Source: Microcaldota archaeon (lineage in GTDB: Archaea; Micrarchaeota; Micrarchaeia; Burarchaeales; Fermentimicrarchaeaceae). From it: DNA of 25,278 nucleotides. Shown piece after piece: positions 13,792 through 22,004 of this stretch (the first letter of the stretch is position 1; every line of letters begins with the position of its first letter). A model generated the notes under the pieces. It saw only the letters and a program-made list of their open reading frames with translations, was not told the DNA's origin and did no database searches. The stretch spans positions 1-25,278 of the forward strand of contig JAPLWT010000059.1 of NCBI GenBank assembly GCA_026396455.1. Reading direction: 5' to 3'. The position numbers and the translations under genes are program-made.

Positions 13792-16700
13792 ATGAACAAA
13801 AGAGCACAGGTTGCCCTCGAATTTCTCACAACCTACGGCTGGGTGATAGTAGGAGTTTTGCTGCTTTTCGCAGTCCTGTTCTACTACGGGAGTTTTGACC
13901 CAACAAGGTTCATGCCAAATCAATGCAACTTTGAGCAGGGTTTGCAGTGCACAGCTTATAGATTCCAGGGCGCTACTTCACCAGCCTCCCCCACGAGACT
14001 CATACTCCAGTTCTCAAACAACTTTCCATACGACGTAGCATTCTCAGGCAATGGGTCCGACATAACGGTTGAGAATGTCGGCAATATCGGCAAGCAAACC
14101 TACATCGGAAACTGCTCCCCGATGTTCCCAAATATTGCGAAGAGGAACACCCTAATTACCTGCGTATTCAATATATACAACCCGAACTCCATGCCCTCCG
14201 CAGGAAAGAAAATCAAATTCCAGGTTGAGCTTAACTATACGAATTGTATCACTGACCCCAACTACCTGGTAAATGGGAGCTGCATGTTCGGTACCAACTA
14301 CACGACCAAGGGAACAGTCCTAACACCACTTGAGAGCAATATTTCGCAGACCTACGGTTACTGCGGTGATGCCGTCTGCTCTTCTTCCGAAAACCCCAAC
14401 AACTGCCCATCAGACTGCCCCCCGCCCACGACCATACTACTCAATGTTTCGCCCAACTTAGTGGTAGCTGATGGAACCAACTACTCAAATGCTACAGCAA
14501 GGGTCTTTGACAAAAATGGGCAGGGAATAGAGGGCATTGAAGTCGCCTTCATTTCAACCCCAATCGGAATTGTTAGCGATTACTCTGCTACTACGGACCA
14601 GAACGGTAAGGCGTCAGTCCGCATAACCTCAACTGTTGCTGGAACTGCTGATGTGAGGGCAACATCCTACGGAATTTACAACCTCACAAAACTAACATTC
14701 GCCCCGTCAGTAAACCTCCAGTTCAGCCCCTTTGATGACTACACCTGCAATGGTTCTTACTTGGTAATTCGAGTTGTCGATTCCAATGGCGCGCCAGTGA
14801 CTGACATCCCTGTAAATTTCCTTCTCAACGTAAGCCCTAGTATCGCAACTATAAGCCCAAATCCTGAAGTCACTGACATATCAGGGTATGCGATCTCCTA
14901 TCTAAAAATAATGAATCCAGTTACTACGCAATTTAACATGAATGTGACCGCATTTGTTGACATTCCCACTTACAATATCCACGTAAACTCCTCCCAGGTA
15001 GTGCATGCAGTACAATGCCAGGCATGCGGTGCACCTACCCAGGGTGACTGGATAATCGACAAGAAGGTTGATTGCGAGAATACCACAATAGCTCTCAACG
15101 GAAACCTTAACATATCCTTCGATGCTGCGTACATACACAATTGGGGTGACCTCACATTCAAGAATGTGTCATTGGTAATAAACTCCCAAAATTATAGTTT
15201 GCACGGGATATACATGAATAGGATGGCACGATTCAGCGTATTAGACAATGATAACAATCCCGACACAAATTTAGATGCTTCAAACATCGGATCTAATTTT
15301 TCATTTTATCCATTCTGGTATCATTACACGGCTGACTATCCATTCATATTCAACGTAGGGCCAACTGCTGACAAATTTATCATGAAAAACTCCAACCTGT
15401 ATGGACCAGGTTTCTACAGATTATGGAGAATATGCTATCACTATCTACCCAGTCAACTTGACAAATGTTACTGGACTCTACCTTTCGTTAACCTATCAAC
15501 GATAACAGACTACCAAACCGGACTTTTTGTATCTTCCAGCAACAGCATCATCCAGAATAATACTTTCTGGACACCATACCACGGAATTGACTCCAGCGTC
15601 ATAAGCACCATCATACTAAATGGCTCGAGTAACACCACAATAACCGGGAATATATTCGGATCTGATGAGGAATTTCCACTTGTAAGTGGCGGCGTAAGTA
15701 CTGCAGTTCTATTGGCTAACTCCTCCAATAACAACGTATCAAACAATACTATAATAACAATGACAAACTATCACTTAGAACCTTTCAACTTCACAAACCC
15801 CGCGATAATCCTTTACCATGCGAGCAACAATACTATATCATCTAACTACATAACTGGTATTCCTCAAATTCTTTATACAGGGGCAATACCGGCTTGGTAT
15901 AGTCCCAGAGACTTCCCGCAACCAATGTCGGGTCCAGCCGTATCGCTGAGTGAGGCGCAACCGGCATATTATACTAATCCACCACCGCTGCCGCCACAGC
16001 CCCAATACCCGAACTACAATTCTACCGGATCAGTGCCGCCAGGTCCAGCCGTATCGCTGGGGGAGGCACAGACATGCCCTCCTTATTGCATACCGGATCC
16101 ACCAGATCCCCAATACCCCGAATACCAGCTTATTGGCATACCAGTGCCGCCAGGTCCAGCCTTATTGCTGATGGATGGCTCAACAGGCAACTACATCGCC
16201 AATAACTATCTCACGGGGTTCTCTTACGAGGTTCTTCTCTCATCATCCAACCAAAATACGTTCTATAACAACCAAATACTCAATTTCCAAATATACGCTG
16301 CAACAACAAGCCTGTTTACCCAAACAGCTGGGATTTATGCTACAAATTCCTCGAATAACATATTTGAGAATAATTACCTGTACAACGGTTCACTTGTTGA
16401 TGCCTATGGATACTACCCACCTACACCTTCATATCAAATTTACCTAGAGCAGGCGCTGGGTAACAGTTTCATAAACAATACTCTGGGCAGGTATCCAAAT
16501 CAGGAATACCTTCCCTGTAATGCTGGAAGCTACGATATCCTAGTTAACTCGTCACAATCTAACTACTTCACAAAGAATAAATTATACGGATGCGGTTCCA
16601 TGAAAGTGTTATCGAGTCCAAACACTGTGGTGGACCAAATGGTTATGAACCGTAGCGCTATGAATAGTAACCCACAGGATTCACTTAGCTTCGTATACTC

Positions 16701-17292
16701 CCCAGGTTCAAACGTAACCAATAGCAGCAACATCACTAACATGTCTTTCAGCTACTGCGGAGCAGGTAACAACATACTGGAAAACAAAATAACCGGAATC
16801 AATTCAAGCTACGGGATACTCATTGATAGCTCGAACGCCACCATCTCTAGCAATGCGATTGGGTTAATGGGTTGTCAAGCACTTAAGAATGGAATACTCG
16901 CAACCAATTCTTCCATAATAATGTCCAACAACAACCTAACAAACTTCACTGTTGCAGGTATATACATAGATAACCACAACAAACCATCCCTAACAGGCTC
17001 AATCCAAGGTAACAATATGACTAACATAGGGAGATGCAACACTGGATCCAGGGTATATGGAATAACCACATGGAATGCAGCTCCTGTTAACATTACTAGC
17101 AATAAACTTTACTCGTACGCCTCCGCCCCCACGTACTGTGGGGGGATATACTTCAATTACTCAGTGCCAAATGTCACATCCAACATAATATCAATGCCCG
17201 TTACTTCCATTGCTATTTTCTGCACCACAGGCACATATCCCACACTAGTAAACAATGTTATGACTGGCCTAAACAGCACCTGTGTTCCTTAA
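13792..17292 (+). CDS. giant surface protein: pilin-like anchor, Ig-like domains, long parallel beta-helix
   Basis: A 1166-residue predicted surface protein. Residues 1-30 are a class III type signal and anchor (KRAQVALEFLTTYGWVIVG). About 30-187 form a Cys-containing pilin-like domain. About 188-211 carry the cysteine motif CGDAVCSSSENPNNCPSDC, common in archaeal surface proteins. About 212-303 form an invasin/Big-type Ig domain (FDKNGQGIEGIEVAF, TDQNGKASV). About 304-413 form a second Ig-like domain. About 414-1166 form an Asn/Ser-rich right-handed beta-helix of the NosD type with rungs such as SSNNNVSNNTI and NSSNNIFENNYL. Two full 37-residue proline-rich repeats interrupt the helix at 714-787. 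Sequons are very numerous, suggesting heavy N-glycosylation. No C-terminal membrane segment is visible. Likely an adhesin or glycan-binding protein, by inference. Confidence 0.85.
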   Translation: MNKRAQVALEFLTTYGWVIVGVLLLFAVLFYYGSFDPTRFMPNQCNFEQGLQCTAYRFQGATSPASPTRLILQFSNNFPYDVAFSGNGSDITVENVGNIGKQTYIGNCSPMFPNIAKRNTLITCVFNIYNPNSMPSAGKKIKFQVELNYTNCITDPNYLVNGSCMFGTNYTTKGTVLTPLESNISQTYGYCGDAVCSSSENPNNCPSDCPPPTTILLNVSPNLVVADGTNYSNATARVFDKNGQGIEGIEVAFISTPIGIVSDYSATTDQNGKASVRITSTVAGTADVRATSYGIYNLTKLTFAPSVNLQFSPFDDYTCNGSYLVIRVVDSNGAPVTDIPVNFLLNVSPSIATISPNPEVTDISGYAISYLKIMNPVTTQFNMNVTAFVDIPTYNIHVNSSQVVHAVQCQACGAPTQGDWIIDKKVDCENTTIALNGNLNISFDAAYIHNWGDLTFKNVSLVINSQNYSLHGIYMNRMARFSVLDNDNNPDTNLDASNIGSNFSFYPFWYHYTADYPFIFNVGPTADKFIMKNSNLYGPGFYRLWRICYHYLPSQLDKCYWTLPFVNLSTITDYQTGLFVSSSNSIIQNNTFWTPYHGIDSSVISTIILNGSSNTTITGNIFGSDEEFPLVSGGVSTAVLLANSSNNNVSNNTIITMTNYHLEPFNFTNPAIILYHASNNTISSNYITGIPQILYTGAIPAWYSPRDFPQPMSGPAVSLSEAQPAYYTNPPPLPPQPQYPNYNSTGSVPPGPAVSLGEAQTCPPYCIPDPPDPQYPEYQLIGIPVPPGPALLLMDGSTGNYIANNYLTGFSYEVLLSSSNQNTFYNNQILNFQIYAATTSLFTQTAGIYATNSSNNIFENNYLYNGSLVDAYGYYPPTPSYQIYLEQALGNSFINNTLGRYPNQEYLPCNAGSYDILVNSSQSNYFTKNKLYGCGSMKVLSSPNTVVDQMVMNRSAMNSNPQDSLSFVYSPGSNVTNSSNITNMSFSYCGAGNNILENKITGINSSYGILIDSSNATISSNAIGLMGCQALKNGILATNSSIIMSNNNLTNFTVAGIYIDNHNKPSLTGSIQGNNMTNIGRCNTGSRVYGITTWNAAPVNITSNKLYSYASAPTYCGGIYFNYSVPNVTSNIISMPVTSIAIFCTTGTYPTLVNNVMTGLNSTCVP
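15931..16170 (+). repeat. in-frame 111-bp tandem repeat coding 37-residue proline-rich units
   Basis: The 18-base starts GGTCCAGCCGTATCGCTG recur at 15931 and 16042, and as GGTCCAGCCTTATTGCTG at 16153, exactly 111 bases apart each time. Two full units and the first part of a third are present. Each begins GPA[VL]xL, a beta-helix strand, followed by a proline/tyrosine linker ending VPP. The DNA similarity is high at the unit starts and lower in the linkers. Confidence 0.85.
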
Positions 17293-17426
17293 TAAAGCTT
17301 TGAGATAATGCTCGGGCGATAGTGGAACACTGTGCTATCCTATTTACCTAGGTAACTTTATTTCGGGATAATGCAAAAAGCATTGCAATCTATAACAATT
17401 TTATACAATGAATTCACATTAATAGC
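17293..17426. other. intergenic region with a palindrome, a small hairpin and a promoter
   Basis: The 134 bases after the beta-helix gene hold a perfect 12-base palindrome TTACCTAGGTAA at 17344-17355 and a hairpin AATGC-AAAAA-GCATT at 17370-17384. A TATA-like TTTTATAC is at 17399-17406, about 25 bases before ATG 17427. A weaker stem GATAG/CTATC lies near 17319-17340. No RNA gene was recognised. Confidence 0.5.
17399..17406 (+). promoter_or_regulatory. TATA-like box for a leaderless start at ATG 17427
   Basis: TTTTATAC is centred about 25 bases upstream of ATG 17427. There is no ribosome-binding site, which supports a leaderless transcript. Confidence 0.45.
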
Positions 17427-17729
17427 ATGCAGAAAAGTGGCATCGTAGAGACCGGTCCAAACTCTGAGAAGACTGATAGCGAGGCTACCCCAAGAATAAA
17501 GAATGACTTGGAGGGCACGCGGCGCAGGATTACAATCTCCGACATATTCCAGAGAAAGCGCGCTAACAAGCAACCACCAGCAGAACTTCCAACAAAGAAG
17601 AAATTTAAGGATGGCATAGACGACATTTTCGAGCATTCCGAGAAAGCCCAGCCAAGCAAGCCTATCAATGTAGGTGCCGGCGTTGCCGATTTATTCAAAA
17701 CTGAGGAAGAACGACCTGTCCCGTCTTGA
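17427..17729 (+). CDS. small disordered protein with three D-[IL]-F peptide motifs
   Basis: I do not recognise this 100-residue protein. It is charged, proline-rich and probably disordered, with no signal peptide or membrane segment. It carries three spaced look-alike motifs: TISDIFQRK at about 36-44, IDDIFEHSE at 64-72 and VADLFKTEE at 86-94. Each is an acidic-aliphatic-Phe core followed by charged residues. Such repeats are typical of short linear motifs that bind a partner surface, by inference. The ATG appears leaderless. The end overlaps a second reading frame that continues coding to 18225. The two could be one protein split by a frame change or sequencing error, or a coupled pair. Confidence 0.55.
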   Translation: MQKSGIVETGPNSEKTDSEATPRIKNDLEGTRRRITISDIFQRKRANKQPPAELPTKKKFKDGIDDIFEHSEKAQPSKPINVGAGVADLFKTEEERPVPS

Positions 17730-17733
17730 GTCC

Positions 17734-18225
17734 ATGAAACAGGATATCATATCCGGACTGAAGAATAATAAGAGTCAAAGCGGTGAGATAGAAAAGTTGG
17801 TTGATGAAACTAACAAACTTTTTTCTGATATAAAGCATAAGAGCAAGGAAGGCCTGGTAACAGCCATGGGCAGCAGGCTTGAGGGAGTTGCAGGTTCAGC
17901 TTCAGCTCTTGTGCTGGGTTTGACTGTATTCAAGCCATTTTTAGATGGGGCTTCGAGTTTGATTGATTCATTCGTGCTTATGCAGCCAATCCAACCACAA
18001 CCCTACCCTGCAGCTCTCATTTCCTACGCAACAAAACTTATTGTTGGCGGGATTAGCTATATAATCGGCAGCTCCATAGCATCCTACATATGGGACGCTG
18101 CTTATAACAACTTGCGCAGTGACTCCCTTACCTGGAAAAGAGGATTAGAGAAGGATGAGCTTAAAGAGAGGGCGGAAAATCTGCTCAAAAAATACCTAAG
18201 AGCGAGCATTGATTACTTCGAGTAG
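17734..18225 (+). CDS. unrecognised protein with coiled N-terminus and two hydrophobic segments
   Basis: With ATG 17734 the protein has 163 residues; a GTG at 17674 would give 183 and overlap the upstream gene by 56 bases. The frame is open throughout this overlap. The charged N-terminal part (SGEIEKLVDETNKLFSDIKH) is likely helical. Two hydrophobic stretches follow, SASALVLGLTVFKPFL and ALISYATKLIVGGISYIIGS, separated by a proline loop QPIQPQPYP. An amphipathic, charged C-terminal helix ends the protein. It looks membrane-associated. ATG 17734 lies four bases after the TGA of the upstream gene, so termination-reinitiation is possible. The 3' end overlaps the convergent epimerase gene by 13 bases. 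Function unknown. Confidence 0.6.
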   Translation: MKQDIISGLKNNKSQSGEIEKLVDETNKLFSDIKHKSKEGLVTAMGSRLEGVAGSASALVLGLTVFKPFLDGASSLIDSFVLMQPIQPQPYPAALISYATKLIVGGISYIIGSSIASYIWDAAYNNLRSDSLTWKRGLEKDELKERAENLLKKYLRASIDYFE

Positions 18226-19139
18226 AACTCCACAAGCTTCCTTATCCCTTCATTGAGCTCATACCTGCTGACAAACCCCAGCTCCCTCTGCGCTTTCTCG
18301 GTGCTGGCGCCTGTTACGGGAACATAGTTGTGCACTGGGTTGAGGATATGCTTTGGCTTTATGTTCTTCCCAAGATGCTTGTTCAACAGCTCAACAACCT
18401 GGTTGAATGTCGTAATGCTTCCGGTACCTATGTTATAAGCCCCACCTGCCTTGCCACTCTTCATTGCCCTGAGGTTCGCATCAACCACATCATCAACATA
18501 GGTGAAGTCCCTTGCCTGGCTGCCATCTCCATATATCACTGGCTTCTGTCCCTTCTTCATAACCCACAGGAACTGCGAGATTATGTTGGCAAATCTTCCC
18601 TTGTGCAGCTCGTTAGGGCCGTAAACCGAAAAATACCTCATGCCTATGCTCTCCACTCCATGCTCGTCAAGGTACTGCCTTGCGCATATCTCCATAACAT
18701 ATTTTGATATCGTATAAAATGATTTAGGGACTACATTCATGCTCTCTATATGCGGTGGAGTCAGATCATGGTACAAGGAGCTTGTGCTTGCGTATATCAC
18801 CCTCTTGACACCGCTCTTCTTTGCACCCTGCAGCACATTCATGAATCCCCTTAAGCTGACGTCCATTGCGTAACGGGGATCGTTGTCGAACATGGGTGCA
18901 CTGCTGCATCCAGCCTCGTGGAAGACATACTCGAACTTGCCTTTCCTGAAAAGCCCGTCCGTTAGCTTCTCATCTCTTAGATCCATCTTGTAGAACTTCA
19001 CATCTAGTCCTTTGAGATTATCCTTCCTTCCTAGGAAAAGATTATCCGCCACTGACACTTCGTGCCCGAGTTCCACAAGCCTCTTGGCGATATTGCTGCC
19101 AATGAAACCTGCTCCTCCGGTTACAAGTATCCTGCCCAT
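18213..19139 (-). CDS. NAD-dependent sugar-nucleotide epimerase/dehydratase (extended SDR)
   Basis: A 308-residue extended short-chain dehydrogenase/reductase. The nucleotide-binding GGAGFIGSNIAKRL is at residues 8-21. ASTSSLYHD contains the catalytic Ser/Thr region. FYTISKY holds the YxxxK catalytic pair, and RYFSVYGP and GDGSQARDFTYVDDVV are family motifs. It matches the UDP-glucose/UDP-GlcNAc 4-epimerase group; the exact sugar cannot be read from sequence. It probably supplies activated sugars for surface glycans, which fits the heavily sequon-rich surface proteins next door. Start is ATG 19137-19139 with a weak GTGG-type site upstream. It is convergent with the preceding ORF, with a 13-base overlap. 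Confidence 0.9.
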   Translation of the reverse strand: MGRILVTGGAGFIGSNIAKRLVELGHEVSVADNLFLGRKDNLKGLDVKFYKMDLRDEKLTDGLFRKGKFEYVFHEAGCSSAPMFDNDPRYAMDVSLRGFMNVLQGAKKSGVKRVIYASTSSLYHDLTPPHIESMNVVPKSFYTISKYVMEICARQYLDEHGVESIGMRYFSVYGPNELHKGRFANIISQFLWVMKKGQKPVIYGDGSQARDFTYVDDVVDANLRAMKSGKAGGAYNIGTGSITTFNQVVELLNKHLGKNIKPKHILNPVHNYVPVTGASTEKAQRELGFVSRYELNEGIRKLVEFYSK

Positions 19140-19236
19140 AAAACCACGTTTTATAATTCACAGTCAGTTTATTAAACACTTCAGCTTATACGGTAAGTCT
19201 TATTAAACTTTTATTACTCAATAGTAGACACTCAAC

Positions 19237-20430
19237 GTGAATTCTATGGAAATTCCCAATATCTATAAATCCAAAAACTACAAACTTCTGATAATCATAC
19301 CGGCACTACTCATCCTGGTGTCCCTATATTTCATACCCAAGATTCCCACAGGCTTGGACCTGCGTGGAGGGACACTGCTGACAATAAGCACAAACAGCTC
19401 ATTTGATGAAAATGCGCTTCAGGACTCACTCACGAGAGAGCTTGGGGTGCGTGATGTATCCATAAACAACGTGCAAGGCCCTCTTGGAAGAACAGTCGAG
19501 GTAGAAATAGAGCAGAACGAAAGGATAGCCGCAGGAGAGAAGGATATGAGGGGCTTCTATGCAAGCGTTGAGACGGTCAATGGGCTGGAGTATGATATAT
19601 CACGTTTCACTGCAGATCTGGAAAGAACCAACATCACCCAGGCTGAGAAGGATGAGGACCAGAGAAGCTTGAATGATGCGCAGGCAAAACTCCCCGCATC
19701 ACGGCAGGAGATGTACTCCCTGGCAGATTCCGTAATTGCCGATTACGAGTTCTTTGTCGGAAAGGTTGACAGGAGCAATGCAACTGATACGACGACTTTG
19801 GAAAGCCTGCTCGCAAATACCTCCATAAATGCCAAGCAGAAATACCAGGATAAGATACTCTCAGTTATAAAATCCCACATGACGGTTGAGCAGTTCAGCC
19901 TGCAGGATGTGAGCCCATCGCTCAGCGAGTTCTTCGTAAGCAAGACACAGGAGGTGGTGCTCTATTCGTTTGTGCTCGCAGCCATAGTTGTCGTGATTAT
20001 TTTCCGCTCCCTCATTCCATCCGCAGCTGTTATAGCAGGTGCGCTGACTGATATAATAATAGCCCTGGGGGGGATGGGCCTTTTCCAGATACCGCTGAGC
20101 CTTCAATCAATAGCAGCGCTTCTGATGCTTATAGGATTCTCGCTTGATACAGACATACTTCTGACAACACGAGTGATGAAGAGGACAGAGGGCACCCCCC
20201 GTGAAAGAGCATATGAAGCCATGAAGACGGGTGTGATGATGACGCTTGTGTCAATAATCGGCTTCTCTGTACTGTTTATGCTTTCATTAGCCACGCAGAT
20301 ATCCACGTATTACCAAATATCCGCAGTTGCCATATGCGGGCTTGTTGGGGATATATCTGCAACATGGTGCACCAACGCTGTGATAATTTTGTGGTATGTT
20401 GAGAGGACTGCCAAAGGTGCTAAAAAATGA
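19237..20430 (+). CDS. secF: protein-export membrane protein SecF (archaeal type) with an enlarged external loop
   Basis: SecF works with SecD to aid Sec-dependent export. The 397-residue protein has a first TM helix at about 16-34, then the motif GLDLRGGT at 39-46. The C-terminal TM bundle contains RSLIPSAAVIAGALTDIIIALG and LIGFSLDTDILLTTRVMKRTEG (each in part), typical of archaeal SecF. The loop between TM1 and TM2 (about 50-238) is roughly 90 residues longer than I expect. The extra part (about 95-215) is charged and helix-rich. GTG 19237 is shown; ATG 19246 is the alternative. Neither has a ribosome-binding site, and a TATA-like TTATTAAAC lies near 19200-19208. The stop overlaps the secD ATG by four bases. 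Confidence 0.93.
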   Translation: MNSMEIPNIYKSKNYKLLIIIPALLILVSLYFIPKIPTGLDLRGGTLLTISTNSSFDENALQDSLTRELGVRDVSINNVQGPLGRTVEVEIEQNERIAAGEKDMRGFYASVETVNGLEYDISRFTADLERTNITQAEKDEDQRSLNDAQAKLPASRQEMYSLADSVIADYEFFVGKVDRSNATDTTTLESLLANTSINAKQKYQDKILSVIKSHMTVEQFSLQDVSPSLSEFFVSKTQEVVLYSFVLAAIVVVIIFRSLIPSAAVIAGALTDIIIALGGMGLFQIPLSLQSIAALLMLIGFSLDTDILLTTRVMKRTEGTPRERAYEAMKTGVMMTLVSIIGFSVLFMLSLATQISTYYQISAVAICGLVGDISATWCTNAVIILWYVERTAKGAKK

Positions 20431-22004
20431 AATACAAAGCGCTCCTAAGAGAGCCGAGAATAATTGTCCTGCTTGTCGTCATTGCTATAGCATGCATACT
20501 GGTAGCCAACTTTGGGTTACACTTCGGGCTGGAGTTTGAGGGCGGAATTAGGATACCCGTCTCACTTGAAAAGCCAGTCAACCCGCTCGTCATGAGCGAT
20601 ATAATAAACACAATAAAGCTCAGGGTGACGAAATACGGCATGTCGCAGGTGAATGTGAAGGGGATAGGCAACTCCGAGGTATACGTAGAGCTTCCGCATG
20701 GGGATGCCCGCCAGCTTACTGAAATCGAGAACATACTCAAGCAGCAGGGAAAGTTTGAGGGCATAGTTGACGGTAAACTCGCGGTATCAGGAGCGGACAT
20801 GATGCCCGGAAGCATACAGGAGAGCCAGCCAACCACACAGGGAACGGATGTAAAATGGGCGGTCTCATTTGCAATAAACCAGGATGCTGCCAGAAAGTTT
20901 GCAACAGTTGTCTACGGAAAAGCCAACTACCCCGTCTACATGTTCCTCGACAGGTATGAGGATTCAATAGTTGTTATCAAGAGGAGCGACCTGCTCTCCA
21001 CCAACATAAGCGTCAGTGAGGCTGAGGCTGTTAGACTTCTGGAGAAGGCGGGGATGAAGGAAAACGACTCGATAAAGGTATTCATAGAAGATGATTTCCC
21101 CTTAATAAACCAGACAATTGCATCCCTGAATTCAACAAAGAAGACAGCCATAATATCCCAGGCTGCCGACCCCTCGGTTGTGAAGGCGCTGCAGGCGATG
21201 AACTACCAAGTGATAAACAAAACCCCTGATGAAATGAAGCCCAATTTCTATGTCTCAGGTGACGAGGGAGTGAAGCTGAACGGCTGGGGTGCTATAAACT
21301 TGCTCTCTGCGCCAGTTCTAAGTACAGATATAACCCAAGGCAGAGTGAACCAATTCTATGAAGTAAACGGATTTGCTCCAAGCGCCCTGAGCTTTGACAA
21401 GAAGCAGGCTGCCGCCATTCAAGAGTCCAAGAAGCTCAAGAGCATACTGAGCGGAGGAGCCCTGCCTGTCAGGATAATGCTGGGCACCCCCACGACCATA
21501 CCCGCCCCTCTTGGCGAGGAATTCCTTAAGTACAGTGCAGTCGGTGCTCTTGCTTCTGCATCCGCTGTCTCCTGCATGATATTCCTGCGTTATAAAAAGC
21601 TGAATATAGTCCTGCCGATAATCGCCACGATCCTGCTTGAGATGAGCCTTACGCTTTCTGTTGTCGGAACCGTGCTTGGCACAATTGACCTGGGTGTCAT
21701 GGCAGGTGTCATAGGTGCAACTGGCGCTGGAGTCAACGACCAGATAATCATAACAGACGAGATGCTTGGTGGAAGGAAGGAGGGAGAGAAAGAGGAGCGC
21801 CAAATAAAGGCGAGCATAGCAAGGGCGTTCTTCATAGTCCTGACAGTCGCGTCCATATCCATAGTCGCCATGATTCCCCTCCTCTTCTCGGGACTTGTCG
21901 AGATAATGGGTTATGCGCTCTCGGTTATAATCGAAGTAATAATAGGTGTTACGATAACAAGGCCAGCTTTCGGAGCATTCTTGGAGAAGCTGTTCGAGAA
22001 GTAG
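20427..22004 (+). CDS. secD: protein-export membrane protein SecD (archaeal type)
   Basis: Partner of SecF in the six-plus-six TM SecDF complex that helps pull proteins across the membrane. The 525-residue protein has TM1 at about 11-31 and GLEFEGGIRIPVSL right after it. A large external P1-like region follows, with IKLRVTKYGMSQVNVKGIG and VYVELPHG. It ends in a TM bundle with VMAGVIGATGAGVNDQIII and AFFIVLTVASISIVAMIP. The ATGA overlap with secF points to translational coupling. The stop at 22002-22004 directly abuts the carbamate kinase stop on the other strand. The N-terminal motif GLEFEGG differs slightly from the common GLDLxGG. Confidence 0.94.
   Translation: MKYKALLREPRIIVLLVVIAIACILVANFGLHFGLEFEGGIRIPVSLEKPVNPLVMSDIINTIKLRVTKYGMSQVNVKGIGNSEVYVELPHGDARQLTEIENILKQQGKFEGIVDGKLAVSGADMMPGSIQESQPTTQGTDVKWAVSFAINQDAARKFATVVYGKANYPVYMFLDRYEDSIVVIKRSDLLSTNISVSEAEAVRLLEKAGMKENDSIKVFIEDDFPLINQTIASLNSTKKTAIISQAADPSVVKALQAMNYQVINKTPDEMKPNFYVSGDEGVKLNGWGAINLLSAPVLSTDITQGRVNQFYEVNGFAPSALSFDKKQAAAIQESKKLKSILSGGALPVRIMLGTPTTIPAPLGEEFLKYSAVGALASASAVSCMIFLRYKKLNIVLPIIATILLEMSLTLSVVGTVLGTIDLGVMAGVIGATGAGVNDQIIITDEMLGGRKEGEKEERQIKASIARAFFIVLTVASISIVAMIPLLFSGLVEIMGYALSVIIEVIIGVTITRPAFGAFLEKLFEK

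Noticed and set aside
15931..16170. Regularly spaced repeats considered as a CRISPR array.
   Set aside because: The period is 111 bases (37 codons), the units are in frame with a long ORF, and the repeat continues as proline-rich protein sequence.
17695..17712. Slippery heptamer for programmed frameshifting between the two overlapping ORFs.
   Set aside because: No canonical slippery sequence or downstream pseudoknot was visible. The frame change remains possible but without a recognised signal.
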